Notes under the pieces: model-generated
The model's database searches: none
Told to the model about the DNA's origin: nothing
Seen by the model: only the letters and a program-made list of their open reading frames with translations
Made by a program: the position numbers and the translations under genes
Shown: piece by piece, positions 1 through 9,361 of the stretch
Position numbering within the stretch: position 1 is the stretch's first letter
Layout: the number at the start of each line of letters is the position of its first letter
Assembly (NCBI RefSeq): GCF_900110275.1
Contig: NZ_FODC01000002.1
Coordinates: 186,001-250,000, forward strand
Direction of reading: 5' to 3'
Origin: Duganella sp. CF517
GTDB lineage: Bacteria > Pseudomonadota > Gammaproteobacteria > Burkholderiales > Burkholderiaceae_D
DNA: 64,000 nucleotides

Positions 1-252
1 TTTTCTCAGGGTACCGATATGGACCCGCAGATTGTTTTCCTCGACCACGGTGCTGGGCCAGACGCGCGCGATCAATTCTTCCTTGCTCACCACCTCGCCG
101 GCCCGCTCGACCAGCGCCAGCAGCAGATCGAAAGCGCGCCCGCTCAATTGCACGGGCCGGCCGTCATGCAGCAGGACCCGGTTGGACGCGGCAAGACGAT
201 AGGGCCCGAAGGCTAGCTCAGGTTCAACATTGGCGAGGCCGGCATGTTCCAT
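1..252 (-). CDS. Winged-helix (OmpR/PhoB-type DNA-binding) transcriptional regulator, N-terminal part, cut by window edge
   Basis: Read leftward, the 84 visible codons form an almost complete OmpR/PhoB-type winged-helix DNA-binding domain. Visible motifs are a start-proximal FGPYRL strand, then LSGRAFDLLLALVERAGEVVSKEELIARVWP in overlapping pieces (for example GRAFDLLLALVE and SKEELIARVWP), then VVEENNLRVHIGTLRK, where the recognition helix begins. The protein continues off the window, so its sensory or effector part is unknown. A regulator with the winged helix at its N-terminus is CadC-like or an ATPase-fused regulator rather than a classical response regulator. I used the ATG at 252, preceded by an AGGAA element. 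An in-frame ATG at 291 would add 13 residues and cannot be excluded. Confidence 0.8.
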   Translation of the reverse strand, partial: MEHAGLANVEPELAFGPYRLAASNRVLLHDGRPVQLSGRAFDLLLALVERAGEVVSKEELIARVWPSTVVEENNLRVHIGTLRK

Positions 253-432
253 GATGTGTTCCTGTTTCCGCAGACGAGAGAATGCGATCATTGTTCCCGC
301 TTGGCGGCGTTACGGCAATTCCCTGTAATGGGTAGCGCGGCCGGTTAGCACCAATTTATACCGCTTTATTCACGCCGGCGGCCTATCCTTTTTACACTGT
401 CCGTATCCCATTCCGACGGTGGAACCGAGCCC

Positions 433-1020
433 ATGGACGCCCCCGACACCGTTCTGCCCGCCTTTTGTCCCGTGTTCATCCTGCCGGACGCGCTCAATGC
501 CCGTGCCGAGGACGCGGCCGCGGCGATCGTGGCGCTGCTGCTGGCGCCGCCCCCGCCCGGCCTGGTGATCGGCCCGCTGTTCATCATCGACGGCCACGGC
601 ATGGTCGACCTGCGGGAAAGCTTCGCCGAACGCCTGCACGGCCGCCGGTTCGCCGCCGAGGTCGACGCCGACAGCGCCTATCAATCGGCAATCGACCTGG
701 CAGGCGGCCAGGTTGTCGGCGAAGGGTCGCCACGCGCCGCAGGCATGGCGGCGCCATTGATGATCGAAATTGGCGGCCACACCGCGCTCGCCAGCGACCT
801 GCCCGCATCGCGCGGCGCCGGCCTGCTGGTCGCCTGCGCCGATGCGCAAATGATGCTCAGCCTGGCGCTCCGCCATGGCCGCGGGCGCGCCTGCTATGTG
901 CAGGCCGATAGCGGCGATATGCCGCTGGCCCGCCTGCTCGGCGCGCTGCTGGCGCAAGCCGGCGGCGTGGTGACGGCCGCTTCGGCGGCGCCGGGCCATG
1001 CGTGGCTGGCGGCCCGGTAG
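433..1020 (+). CDS. Hypothetical protein, 195 aa
   Basis: I do not recognise the family. Third codon positions are overwhelmingly G or C, which supports real coding against the opposite-strand frame over the same bases. The protein is rich in Ala, Gly, Leu and Asp, with no signal peptide or convincing membrane helix. Alternating hydrophobic stretches (PGLVIGPLFIIDGHG near residue 45, GAGLLVACADAQMML near 140) suggest an alpha/beta fold. It is transcribed divergently from the winged-helix regulator, with a 180-base gap that would hold both promoters, and it converges on the sensor kinase gene. The ribosome binding site is weak (GGTGGA about 10 bases upstream). Function unknown. Confidence 0.55.
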   Translation: MDAPDTVLPAFCPVFILPDALNARAEDAAAAIVALLLAPPPPGLVIGPLFIIDGHGMVDLRESFAERLHGRRFAAEVDADSAYQSAIDLAGGQVVGEGSPRAAGMAAPLMIEIGGHTALASDLPASRGAGLLVACADAQMMLSLALRHGRGRACYVQADSGDMPLARLLGALLAQAGGVVTAASAAPGHAWLAAR

Positions 1021-1039
1021 CTCCGCCGGCGCCACCGCG

Positions 1040-4024
1040 TCACTCGTCGTCGAACGCCAGCGCCGCCGGCAACGAGAACGTCACCGTCGTCCCGGCACCG
1101 GGCGCGGAGGCGATCCGCATGCCGCCGCACAGCAGGGCGACGCGCTCGCGCACGCCGACCAGTCCCCAATGGCCGGGCGCGTCGTGCGCGGCCGCATCGG
1201 AGCACTCGAAGCCGGTGCCGTCGTCCCTGACGCAGCCGTGCAGTCCGGCCGCGTCATAGGTGATCAACACCTCGATGGCGCTGGCGCGGGCGTGCTTGTA
1301 GGCGTTGAGCACGGCCTCGTTGATGATGCGGTACCACTGATAGTCGATCCCGGGCTTCAAGGCGCGCGCGGCGCCCTTGACCTCCAGCGTGAACGGCACC
1401 TGGTGATGCTCGGCCAGGCTGGCGCCGGCGTAGCCGATCGAGTCGGCAAAGCCGGAGCTGACCTGCTGGTAGACGCGCAGTTCCTGCACCCGCTCGCGTC
1501 CCTCGGTGATGACTTTTTCAGCGCTGTCGAGCGCCTGCTCCATATTTTTCCGCAACGCCGCGTCGGCCGGCACCGCATTGGCGATCGACTGGAATTGCAG
1601 CAGCATGCCCTGGACGCCCTGCAGCAGGGTGTCGTGCAGCTCGCGCGCTATCCTGTCGCGCTCGGCCTGCCTCACGTTCTCGCGCGCCATCAATTCCCGG
1701 AACCTGGTGCGCAGCCGCAGATGGTAGGCGTACCACAGCAGCGCCAGCGCGAGCAGCGCGCAAGCGGCCTTGAACCAGGCCGTCTGCACGATCGTGGGCG
1801 GCACTTCGAGTTCCGTCAGCAACGTCGCGGGACCGGCGACATCGTCGCGATTGACCGCCTGCGCCATCAAGCGATAGCGCCCCGGTGGCAAGCTGGTGTA
1901 CTCCGCCTTGCGCTGTTTTGCCAGCGGCGTCCACCCGGCATCGTAGCCCTCGAGCTTGTACCTGAAGCGCAGTTGCTCGCCCGACGTGACCGCCGGCGAC
2001 GTGAAGTCGATCCTTACCCGGCCCACGTTTGCGGGCAGTTGCATCAGCGCGCCGGGGCGGCGCGCCACGCCATCGGCATCGACCTGGTCCAGGTGGACCC
2101 GGGCCGGCGTCGGATCGGCCCTGATGGTGGCGGGATCGATGACGTAACTGTTGAGCATGTTACTGATCCATATCTTGCCGTCGGTGGCCAGCGCCAGCGA
2201 GTCGGGGTCCAGCAGGGCGGGAAAACCGTGCAGGCCATCCTGCTCGTTGAACACCCGCAGCCTGACTTGGTGACGGGGCTCGCGGATGCTCTTGGCGGCT
2301 TCCCCGTGCGAGAGATAAACCAGCCCGGCGAGACTGTGGATCCAGTATCCGCCAGCGGTGTCGACGATATCGACCGCGCCGTCGAACGCATGCGGGAGCG
2401 CCGCTTCGACCCGGTGGAAGGCGCCGGCGCTGCGGCGCATCAGGCCACCTTCGCCGCCGATCCACAAGTGGCCGCCCAATTCCTTCAACAGCGCGACTTT
2501 GCGGATTGTCATACCCTGTGCTGCGGTAAAGGAGGTGACCGTGTTTCCCTTCAGATAGCTGAGGCGATTATCGGTGTAGCCGAACCACATGCCGCCGTCA
2601 CTGGCCGCCACCATGTTGACGGCGGGATTTTTACCGGCGTTGGGCAACAGCACCTCTTGCCGCCAGGCGTTGTTCTGGTAACGAAAAACGCCCGCCCCCA
2701 CGAACGATGCCCACACCGTACCGCTGGCATCCTCGCCGAGCTGGTGGAGTTCGCCATTTGTCATCAACCCCGGCGGATAGCCGATATCGGTCCGCCTGCC
2801 GGAGCGCTGATCGAACCGCGCGATCGCCGTGGCGCCCCCGCGCCAGACACGCTGCTGATGGTCGCGCATCACGGCGGTCGTGCTCAGATTCGGGCCAACG
2901 CTGCTGACGTCGCCATTCGGGGAGGCGCGCACCCACGACGCCTCCACCGCCTCGGACCCGAGCAGGACAGTGCCATCGGTGTCGCTGAGCAGGCGCGCGC
3001 CGCCGAGCTGGAACGGCGAGACCAGCGGCGTGACATTGTTCTTGCGGAAGCGGTCCAGGCCCTGGGCGGTCGCCACCCATATATTGCCCTCGTGGTCTTC
3101 GGCAAATGCCTGGATGCCATTGCCGGTAAGCCCGTCTCTGGACGTATAGGTCTCCATGCCGGCACCGGCGTCTTGCGGATTGAGCCGGTGCAATCCCTGC
3201 GCGGTGTTGAACCAGAGCATACCGGAGCGGTCCAGCAGCATCATGCCGGGCTGGCTCGGATCTTTCTTGTGCAGCCAGGGAAAGTCGGTTTTCTCGTATC
3301 GCGGCAAGCCGGCGATGCGCCGGATGCCGAAGTCGTTATAATAATAGAGCGTGCCGTCTTGGCGTTGCTGTGGCGGCAGACCGGTGTCGGTGGTCCCCAG
3401 GGGACCGCTAAAACGCTGCGCGCCCTTGGCCCGTGTGTAGAGGCCTTTTTCCGAAAAGATGGCCACGGTGCCGTCGTTGGCGACGAACACGGTTGAGCCC
3501 CGCTGGCCGGTGAAGCCCTCGGCAGCGCCGATCTTGCGCCAGGCGTGGCCGTCGAACCGGCTCACGCCGCCAAGGCCGGCCGCCCACACGCCGCGCTCCT
3601 GGTCGAAGGCGAAATCCCAGATCGTGCCGCTGGGCGCCCCCTCCTTGGTGCCGTAGTTGTGAAGTTTACCGTCTTTCAGAAAGCTGATGCCACCGATCGC
3701 CCAACCGATCCACAGCCCACCGCCCGGGTCGGCGACCAGCTTGTAGACCTCGGTGCCGGGGAAGGACGCGCCATCGACTGTCGCTTCGGTAAAGCTGACA
3801 CCGTCGAAGCGGTACAGGGCCCGCCCGGAACCGAGCCACAAAAAGCCGTCGCGCGTCTCGGCCATGGTGACGATGTTCAGCGGCGCGCCATGGCGCTCGG
3901 TCCAGCTGGTATGGTCCAGCGACGCAAGCGACGGCCTCGGCTGCGCCGCCCGGGCCGGCCCCAACAACGCCAATGCGGCGAGCACGAAGGCGAGGAAGAC
4001 GGTACTCGAAGGTGACAGGCGCAT
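1040..4024 (-). CDS. Two-component sensor histidine kinase with beta-propeller sensor (NarL-partner HisKA_3 type)
   Basis: This 994-residue protein has an N-terminal signal or anchor segment (residues about 8-26), then a long series of propeller repeats. These carry motifs such as DGFLWLGS, GLWIGWAIGG and GNIWVATAQGLDRF, as in the two-component regulator propeller family. A Y_Y_Y domain follows (FRYKLEGYDAGWTPL, YTSLPPGRYRL, around 690-750), then one membrane helix (ACALLALALLWYAY) and a HisKA_3 dimerisation domain. The phospho-accepting His is H797 in RELHDTLLQGVQG. The HATPase domain has NEAVLNAYKHA, DDGTGF and GHWGLVGVRERV. The periplasmic propeller should sense a ligand and pass phosphate to a LuxR-type regulator. 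The gene just across the divergent 65-base gap is the obvious partner. A paralogue lies at 43.7-46.7 kb. Confidence 0.92.
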   Translation of the reverse strand: MRLSPSSTVFLAFVLAALALLGPARAAQPRPSLASLDHTSWTERHGAPLNIVTMAETRDGFLWLGSGRALYRFDGVSFTEATVDGASFPGTEVYKLVADPGGGLWIGWAIGGISFLKDGKLHNYGTKEGAPSGTIWDFAFDQERGVWAAGLGGVSRFDGHAWRKIGAAEGFTGQRGSTVFVANDGTVAIFSEKGLYTRAKGAQRFSGPLGTTDTGLPPQQRQDGTLYYYNDFGIRRIAGLPRYEKTDFPWLHKKDPSQPGMMLLDRSGMLWFNTAQGLHRLNPQDAGAGMETYTSRDGLTGNGIQAFAEDHEGNIWVATAQGLDRFRKNNVTPLVSPFQLGGARLLSDTDGTVLLGSEAVEASWVRASPNGDVSSVGPNLSTTAVMRDHQQRVWRGGATAIARFDQRSGRRTDIGYPPGLMTNGELHQLGEDASGTVWASFVGAGVFRYQNNAWRQEVLLPNAGKNPAVNMVAASDGGMWFGYTDNRLSYLKGNTVTSFTAAQGMTIRKVALLKELGGHLWIGGEGGLMRRSAGAFHRVEAALPHAFDGAVDIVDTAGGYWIHSLAGLVYLSHGEAAKSIREPRHQVRLRVFNEQDGLHGFPALLDPDSLALATDGKIWISNMLNSYVIDPATIRADPTPARVHLDQVDADGVARRPGALMQLPANVGRVRIDFTSPAVTSGEQLRFRYKLEGYDAGWTPLAKQRKAEYTSLPPGRYRLMAQAVNRDDVAGPATLLTELEVPPTIVQTAWFKAACALLALALLWYAYHLRLRTRFRELMARENVRQAERDRIARELHDTLLQGVQGMLLQFQSIANAVPADAALRKNMEQALDSAEKVITEGRERVQELRVYQQVSSGFADSIGYAGASLAEHHQVPFTLEVKGAARALKPGIDYQWYRIINEAVLNAYKHARASAIEVLITYDAAGLHGCVRDDGTGFECSDAAAHDAPGHWGLVGVRERVALLCGGMRIASAPGAGTTVTFSLPAALAFDDE

Positions 4025-4089
4025 GGCGTGAGGGACTGGCAGGAAGATGACAAGAAGTATATGCTAGAAAAAACCAAGGACCCACCGCT

Positions 4090-4716
4090 TTGAGCACTTC
4101 CCCTATCCGCCTGATGCTGGTCGACGATCATCCGATTTTTCTCGACGGAATGGTGCGGATGGTCAATTCGCACCAGGACTTCGACATTGTCGCCACCGCG
4201 TTGAGCGCGGCCTCCGCGATTGCGCAGTTTTCAACCTTCCAGCCCGATGTGACGCTGATGGACATCGGGCTGGCGGACATGGACGGCATCGAAGCGCTGC
4301 TGGCCATCCGCGCCAGCGCCCCCAGGGCGCGGGTGTTGATCCTGACGACGTTTTTCGGCGACCTGCTGGTGCGGCGGGCGATGCAGGCCGGCGCGGCCGG
4401 ATATTTGCTCAAAAGTTCACTGCGCCAGGATATCGCCGATGCCATCCGCCTGGTCCATGCCGGCGGCTGCTGCGTTCCTCCCGACATCGCCGCCAGCCTG
4501 AACGCCAACCCCGGCCCCACCTTGAGCCAGCGCGAGGTCGACGTGCTCAAGCTGGTGGCCCTGGGCTTTTCCAACAAGCACATCGCGCTACGCCTGTTCA
4601 TCAAGGAAGACACGGCCAAGGTGCACGTCAAGAACATCATGGAGAAGCTGGCCGCCGCCAACCGCACCCACGCCGTCACGCTCGCCCTCAAGCGCGGCAT
4701 CCTGGCCTCGGAGTAA
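4090..4716 (+). CDS. NarL/LuxR-family DNA-binding response regulator
   Basis: A 208-residue response regulator. The receiver domain (residues about 6-122) has the acidic pair D12-D13 in MLVDDHPIF, the phospho-acceptor D58 in TLMDIGLADMDG, and the conserved Lys in AAGYLLKSS. A GerE/LuxR helix-turn-helix follows (LSQREVDVLKLVALGFSNKHIA, then KVHVKNIMEKL, in shorter pieces). I used the TTG start at 4090 because an AAGGA Shine-Dalgarno sits nine bases upstream. The first in-frame ATG (codon 9) would cut into the first strand of the receiver. It is divergent from the propeller histidine kinase at 1040-4024, which is its likely cognate kinase, so the pair probably shares one control region. Confidence 0.93.
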   Translation: MSTSPIRLMLVDDHPIFLDGMVRMVNSHQDFDIVATALSAASAIAQFSTFQPDVTLMDIGLADMDGIEALLAIRASAPRARVLILTTFFGDLLVRRAMQAGAAGYLLKSSLRQDIADAIRLVHAGGCCVPPDIAASLNANPGPTLSQREVDVLKLVALGFSNKHIALRLFIKEDTAKVHVKNIMEKLAAANRTHAVTLALKRGILASE

Positions 4717-4717
4717 G

Positions 4718-6085
4718 TCAACCGCCCAGGCCCACCACCGCCTTGAGCAGCGCCAGTTTTTCGTCCGTGTAGGGCGGGAACTTGACCTCGGGGTCTTCGA
4801 CAACCGCCCGGTCGAGCACGCTCTTGTAGTGCGAGAAGGCGCGAAAGCCGGCTTCGCCGTGGTAGCTGCCGATGCCGCTATCGCCCACACCGCCGAACGG
4901 CAGCTCGCCGTTGGCGATGTGCATTATCGCGTCGTTGATGCAACCGCCGCCGAACGATATCTCGGCCAGCACCTTTTGCTTGACCGCCGCGTCCTCGGTG
5001 AACAGGTACAGCGACAGCGGCTTGGGACGGTCCTTGATGTTGGCGATCAGCGCATCGAGGTCGTCATAGGGCAGGAACGGCAGCAGCGGACCGAAGATCT
5101 CCTCCTGCATCACCTTGTCGGCCCATGAGACGTCGCGCATCACTGTCGGCTCGATGGTGCGGGCCGCGATGTCATAGCGGCCGCCCAGGATGACCTTGGC
5201 GGGCTCGATCAGGCTTGCAACCCGTTCAGTATTGCGCTCGTTGACGATCCTGACGTAATTGCCGGCATCCACATCGTACGCGGCACGTTCGACCTCCTCG
5301 ACCACGCAGTTCAGGAACGCCAGGTACACGCTGCGGTGGACGCAGACGTAATCGGGGGCGATGCAGGTCTGGCCCGCGTTGAGGAATTTGGCCCACACCA
5401 GCCGCTTCGCGGCGATGGCCAGGTTGCAGTCCGGGGCGATGATGGTCGGACTTTTGCCGCCCAGTTCCAGCACCACGGGTGTCAGGTGCCTGGCTGCCGC
5501 CTGATAGACGATCTTGCCGACGGGCACGCTGCCGGTGAAGAAAATGATGTCGAATTTCTCGGCCAGCAACGCGGTGGTCTCGGCAACGCCGCCTTCTACC
5601 ACGGCAAAAAAATCCGGCGCGAACGTCTGGCCGATCAGCTCGGCCAACAGCGCGCTGCAGTGCGCGGTCAGTTCGCTAGGCTTGAGCAACACGGTGCAAC
5701 CGGCGGCGATGGCGGCGATGGCCGGCGCCAGCGACAGCTGGTACGGATAGTTCCAGGGACCGATGATCAAGCTCGACCCGAGCGGCTCGGGCAGCACGTA
5801 GCTAGTCGCGGGCTGGTTCAGCGCATTGGTGTCGACCTGGCTCGGCGCGGCCCATGTGCCAAGGTTGGCGATCGCCACCTCGATTTCATCGTAGACCAGG
5901 AAGAACTCGGACAGAAACGTCTCGAACGGCCGCTTGCCGTAATCACGGTGGATCGCCGCCTCCAGCGCTGGCTCGTTACTACGCAGTACCGCCCTTAGCT
6001 TCTCGAGTTGCGCGATGCGGAAGTCCAGTGGCTTGGTGTGGTTGGCGTTGAAGTAGCGGCGCTGGGCGGAGACGATATCTTTCAT
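4718..6085 (-). CDS. NAD(P)-dependent aldehyde dehydrogenase (class 3 / coniferyl aldehyde dehydrogenase-like)
   Basis: A full-length ALDH-superfamily enzyme of 455 residues, which should oxidise aldehydes to carboxylic acids with NAD(P)+. Visible catalytic elements are PWNYP with the oxyanion Asn N112, the cofactor-binding FFTGSVPVGK near 183-191, the general base E207 in LELGGKSP, and the nucleophile C241 in NAGQTCIAPDY. The length and the short C-terminus (no extra oligomerisation extension beyond the terminal helix) match the class 3 or fatty/coniferyl aldehyde branch rather than the 490-residue betaine aldehyde type. Its stop lies one base past the end of the convergent response regulator gene. 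The substrate cannot be told from sequence. Confidence 0.93.
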   Translation of the reverse strand: MKDIVSAQRRYFNANHTKPLDFRIAQLEKLRAVLRSNEPALEAAIHRDYGKRPFETFLSEFFLVYDEIEVAIANLGTWAAPSQVDTNALNQPATSYVLPEPLGSSLIIGPWNYPYQLSLAPAIAAIAAGCTVLLKPSELTAHCSALLAELIGQTFAPDFFAVVEGGVAETTALLAEKFDIIFFTGSVPVGKIVYQAAARHLTPVVLELGGKSPTIIAPDCNLAIAAKRLVWAKFLNAGQTCIAPDYVCVHRSVYLAFLNCVVEEVERAAYDVDAGNYVRIVNERNTERVASLIEPAKVILGGRYDIAARTIEPTVMRDVSWADKVMQEEIFGPLLPFLPYDDLDALIANIKDRPKPLSLYLFTEDAAVKQKVLAEISFGGGCINDAIMHIANGELPFGGVGDSGIGSYHGEAGFRAFSHYKSVLDRAVVEDPEVKFPPYTDEKLALLKAVVGLGG

Positions 6086-6243
6086 GGCAGAGTGCTTTCG
6101 GAAAGAGCTGCGATGGACATTTCGGCGCAGACCGGTTCCGGCTGCCGAAGCGAAACACCAAGCTTAATGGGCTTCGCGCCGGGCTGATATACCTCGGAGG
6201 GGCTACGTGCGCGTGCGCGAAGGTTAGCTGGCGCGGTCCCACG

Positions 6244-7497
6244 CTAGATACACTTCCCCCGCAGCTTGGCGATAGCGATGAACGGCAATGCCAGATAGCC
6301 GGTCAGGAAAAACGTCGGCTGGCGCTTCAGCCCCTCCGAGTGCAGACAATCCGGTACCTTGGCCGCAATAAAAGCGGCCGTCATGGTATCGGAATTGGCC
6401 GAATTGAACGCCGGGGAACTTTGATAATATGGCGTGGTTGGCGCCTCGGATTTCTGCGCTTCGGCAACCGCCTTGGAGAGCGCAGGATCGAGGCGTCCCT
6501 GCATCGCCTTCACGTCCACCTCAGGCAGATGATCGATGCGTCCCAATGGCGCCGGGGCGGATTCCAACTTCTCCAGCTGCTCGATCTCGAAATCGCCGTC
6601 GTCCACGATGCGCTCCCACCCTTCGAACTTGCCCATGCCGCGCGTGCGGGCGATCGACAGCAACAGGCTTTGTCCCGGCGCCTGGCGCTCCGGCTGCAAC
6701 TGATACACCGGATCGGCATACGCCTGCGCCGGCGTGACGATGGTCCATCCCATGTCGACGAACTGCTGGATCACATCCTTCAACCACAACGCGTTCAGCA
6801 GATTGTGATGCTGCAGCAGCACCTGCGGAATATCGCGCCCTTCCAGCTTGCGCGACAAATCGCGATAGGCGATCGCACGCTGTTTGACGTGCGCCAGGTA
6901 GGCCTGTTTGATCGGCGCGATATCCGCCTTGGGATCGGCGCGCAGCACCTGGGTCAACTTCTCGTCCAGCCGCCAGTCGCTGGTGTCCAGGCTTACGTAG
7001 CCATTGCGGTAGCCGCGCTCCTTGAGGAAGCTGCGCATGCCGTCGCGCTTCTCCGGCGTGTTCCCTTCGCGCAGGTAGGTGAACCGGAACCACTTTTGAT
7101 ACCCCGGCAAGGTCGAGGTGATGCGGTCGCAATCGAGTAGCTCCTGCTGATACCGCGCCAGCGTCACGTCCGCCGCCGCCAGATCCAGGTGCGTCATCGT
7201 GTGGTTGCCCAGCGCGTGCCCCGCGTCGCCCCACGCCTTCGCCAGCGCGTAGCCGGCCGGCTTGGTGGCGCCGAAGTCGCAGGTGACGAACAACGCCGCC
7301 GACACCTTGTGCGCGGCCAGCGCGTCGAGCATCGCCCGGTTGCGCTGCTGCGGCGACATCAACGGCGTCTGCTCCAGCCGCGGCCCGTCGTCGAAGGTGA
7401 AGGCCACCGATTGCGCGTGCGCGGCGCCGATGCCGGCGAACGCCAGCAGCGCGGCCATGGCGCCGGTACGCATGCGGCGGCCGAGTGTCACTAACAT
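6244..7497 (-). CDS. Secreted polysaccharide deacetylase (NodB homology) family protein
   Basis: This 417-residue protein has an export signal (RRMRTGAMAALLAFAGIG, AHA-Q cleavage near residue 28), then a NodB fold. VAFTFDDGP holds the metal and base aspartates D36-D37, and GNHTMTHLDL supplies the metal-binding H99 and H103. It should act in the periplasm or outside, removing acetyl groups from a polysaccharide or peptidoglycan-type substrate by the usual carbohydrate esterase family 4 mechanism. The region after about residue 265 is not part of a standard NodB domain and looks like an extra C-terminal module of about 150 residues with no motif I know. The start is well supported by AAGGAGAG just upstream of the ATG. 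Confidence 0.88.
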   Translation of the reverse strand: MLVTLGRRMRTGAMAALLAFAGIGAAHAQSVAFTFDDGPRLEQTPLMSPQQRNRAMLDALAAHKVSAALFVTCDFGATKPAGYALAKAWGDAGHALGNHTMTHLDLAAADVTLARYQQELLDCDRITSTLPGYQKWFRFTYLREGNTPEKRDGMRSFLKERGYRNGYVSLDTSDWRLDEKLTQVLRADPKADIAPIKQAYLAHVKQRAIAYRDLSRKLEGRDIPQVLLQHHNLLNALWLKDVIQQFVDMGWTIVTPAQAYADPVYQLQPERQAPGQSLLLSIARTRGMGKFEGWERIVDDGDFEIEQLEKLESAPAPLGRIDHLPEVDVKAMQGRLDPALSKAVAEAQKSEAPTTPYYQSSPAFNSANSDTMTAAFIAAKVPDCLHSEGLKRQPTFFLTGYLALPFIAIAKLRGKCI

Positions 7498-7627
7498 ACT
7501 CTCTCCTTAAGGGCGATTTAATCGAACGCCGAACTCATCCATGCCAGAATGAAAGCCGAGGCAACACGCAAGACCTCAACGTCCCATTTGTTTCCTCGAC
7601 ATCATACTTCAACCATGCGAGGACAAA

Positions 7628-8193
7628 ATGCGACTTCCACTCATCCCCCCGAACGAACTGAGCCCCGAACAAAAAGACCTGTACGACAGCATGCGCAAAG
7701 GCATCGCCAGCAACTTCAACGCCTTCAAGGTCGAACGCGACGACGGCGCCCTGATGGGCCCCTGGAATCCCTGGCTGCACGAACCGGGCATCGGCAAGGC
7801 GATCTGGGACCTGACGCTGGCCATGACGGCCAACGCCGTCCTGCCGGACAACGTGCGCCAGATCGCGATTCTGGTTGTCGGCGCCCGCTACAACGCCGCC
7901 TATGAACTGTATGCGCACGTCGCCGTCGCCGAGAAAGCCGGCATGTCGGCCGAGCGCCTGGCCGCGCTGGTGGTGACCTGAAGCCGGTCGACCTGTCCAA
8001 GGAGGAGAATGTCGCCTTCGACTTCTCGTACGCGCTCAGTCGCGGCGGCACGCTGCCGGAGCCGCTATACCGGCTCGCGATCGACACCTTCGGCCAGCAT
8101 GGCACCAACGAGTTGATTTACCTGGTGGGCCTGTACGCGCTGGTATCGACCACGCTGAACGGCTTCAACGTGCCGGTGCCGGAACGTGAATAA
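7628..8193 (+). pseudogene. Carboxymuconolactone decarboxylase-family protein, frameshifted
   Basis: The first 117 codons encode a CMD-family N-terminus (LIPPNELSPEQKDLYDSM, GPWNPWLHEPGIG, VRQIAILVVGARYNAAYE) and stop at TGA in 7979-7981. From about 7978 the reading continues without a stop in another frame as LKPVDLSKEENVAFDFSYALS ... LYALVSTTLNGFNVPVPERE, ending at 8193, as expected of the intact family. One missing base (or two extra) near 7972-7978 explains this. No homopolymer is present there. The gene is therefore broken, or the base call is wrong. The restored frame overlaps the GTG start of the patatin gene by eight bases, so the two were probably translationally coupled. Confidence 0.8.
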
Positions 8194-9361
8194 GCGAGAC
8201 GCCAGCGCATCGCCGGGCGGCAGGCCGACGCCCGCCGGCGCCGGTCCGTCGGAGTTCGGCAGCGTCGCCCTGGTGCTGCAAGGCGGCGGCGCGCTGGGCG
8301 CCTACCAGGCCGGCGTCTACGAGCGCCTGCTGGAAAGCGACATCGAGCCGCATTGGTTGTCCGGCATATCGATCGGCGCCATCAACAGCGCCATCATCGC
8401 CGGCAACGCGCGGCAGGAACGGGTGGCGCGGCTGCGCGAATTCTGGGAACTGGTCAGCGATGGCGGCGCCTGCGCAGCGGGCGCCAACTGGAGCGGCCTG
8501 GCGCTTGCCGACACGGCGCGCGCCTGGGTCAACCAGCTCGCCGCGGGCAGCGCGTTCGTACGCGGCGTGCCGGGCTTCTTCGAGCCGCGCATGCCGTCGT
8601 TCGCGTTTGGCGGTGGCGGCGCCACCAGCTTCTATGACACGTCGCCGCTGCGCGCGACGCTCGAACGCCTGGTCGATTTCGATCGCATCAACGCGCGCGA
8701 GACGCGGCTCAGCGTGGGCGCGGTGAATGTCCGCACCGGGAACTTCGCCTACTTCGACAACGCCACCGAGCACATACGGGTCGAGCACATCATGGCTAGC
8801 GGCGCCTTGCCGCCGGCCTTCGATGCGGTGGAGATCGACGGCGAAAAGTACTGGGATGGCGGCATGGTGTCGAACACGCCGCTGGAATGGGTGCTATCCA
8901 ACAGCTCGGGCCTCGATACGCTGGTCTGGCAGGTCGATCTGTGGAGCGCCCACGGCGAACTGCCACGCGATATGGCCAGCGTCGCCACGCGGATGAAGGA
9001 GATCCAGTATTCGAGCCGCACGCGCATGGCAACCGACTCCCTGCGCAGGGTGAAAAAGCTGCACACCGCGCTGAGCGAACTGCTGGCCGTGATCCCGCCG
9101 GACATGGCGGCCAGTCCGCAAGCCAAGCTGCTGGCGGCGGCGGGCGATCCCGCGCGCTACAACATCGTCGAGATGGTCTACCGTTCGGCGACTTACGAGG
9201 GACAGTACAAGGATGTGGAGTTTTCCCGCAGGACGATGAACGAGCATTGGCAGGCGGGCTATAAGGATGCCGACACCACGCTCGCACACAAGGAAATCCT
9301 CCAGCTGCCCACCATCGACGACAATCCCGCGGTCTTCGATTTCCTCACGCGGCCTGCCTAG
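8186..9361 (+). CDS. Patatin-like phospholipase family protein
   Basis: A 391-residue patatin-domain lipid acyl hydrolase with a Ser-Asp catalytic dyad. The glycine-rich oxyanion loop is LVLQGGGALGAYQAG (residues 29-43), the nucleophile is S62 in GISIGAINS, and the partner Asp sits in the DGG of YWDGGMVSNTPL. No signal peptide is seen, so it is probably cytosolic or delivered by another route. The start is GTG at 8186, inside the last codons of the restored CMD-like gene, and no strong Shine-Dalgarno is visible, which fits translational coupling. The C-terminus overlaps the 3' end of the convergent MBL-fold gene by 17 bases. Confidence 0.92.
   Translation: MNKRDASASPGGRPTPAGAGPSEFGSVALVLQGGGALGAYQAGVYERLLESDIEPHWLSGISIGAINSAIIAGNARQERVARLREFWELVSDGGACAAGANWSGLALADTARAWVNQLAAGSAFVRGVPGFFEPRMPSFAFGGGGATSFYDTSPLRATLERLVDFDRINARETRLSVGAVNVRTGNFAYFDNATEHIRVEHIMASGALPPAFDAVEIDGEKYWDGGMVSNTPLEWVLSNSSGLDTLVWQVDLWSAHGELPRDMASVATRMKEIQYSSRTRMATDSLRRVKKLHTALSELLAVIPPDMAASPQAKLLAAAGDPARYNIVEMVYRSATYEGQYKDVEFSRRTMNEHWQAGYKDADTTLAHKEILQLPTIDDNPAVFDFLTRPA

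Noticed and set aside
998..3496. A plus-strand open frame of 832 codons across the first sensor kinase
   Set aside because: It is an antisense shadow of the well-supported kinase, with no recognizable domain.
7628..8193. Programmed ribosomal frameshift in the CMD-like gene
   Set aside because: No slippery heptamer or downstream structure of the known kinds is visible at the junction, so mutation or a base error is simpler.
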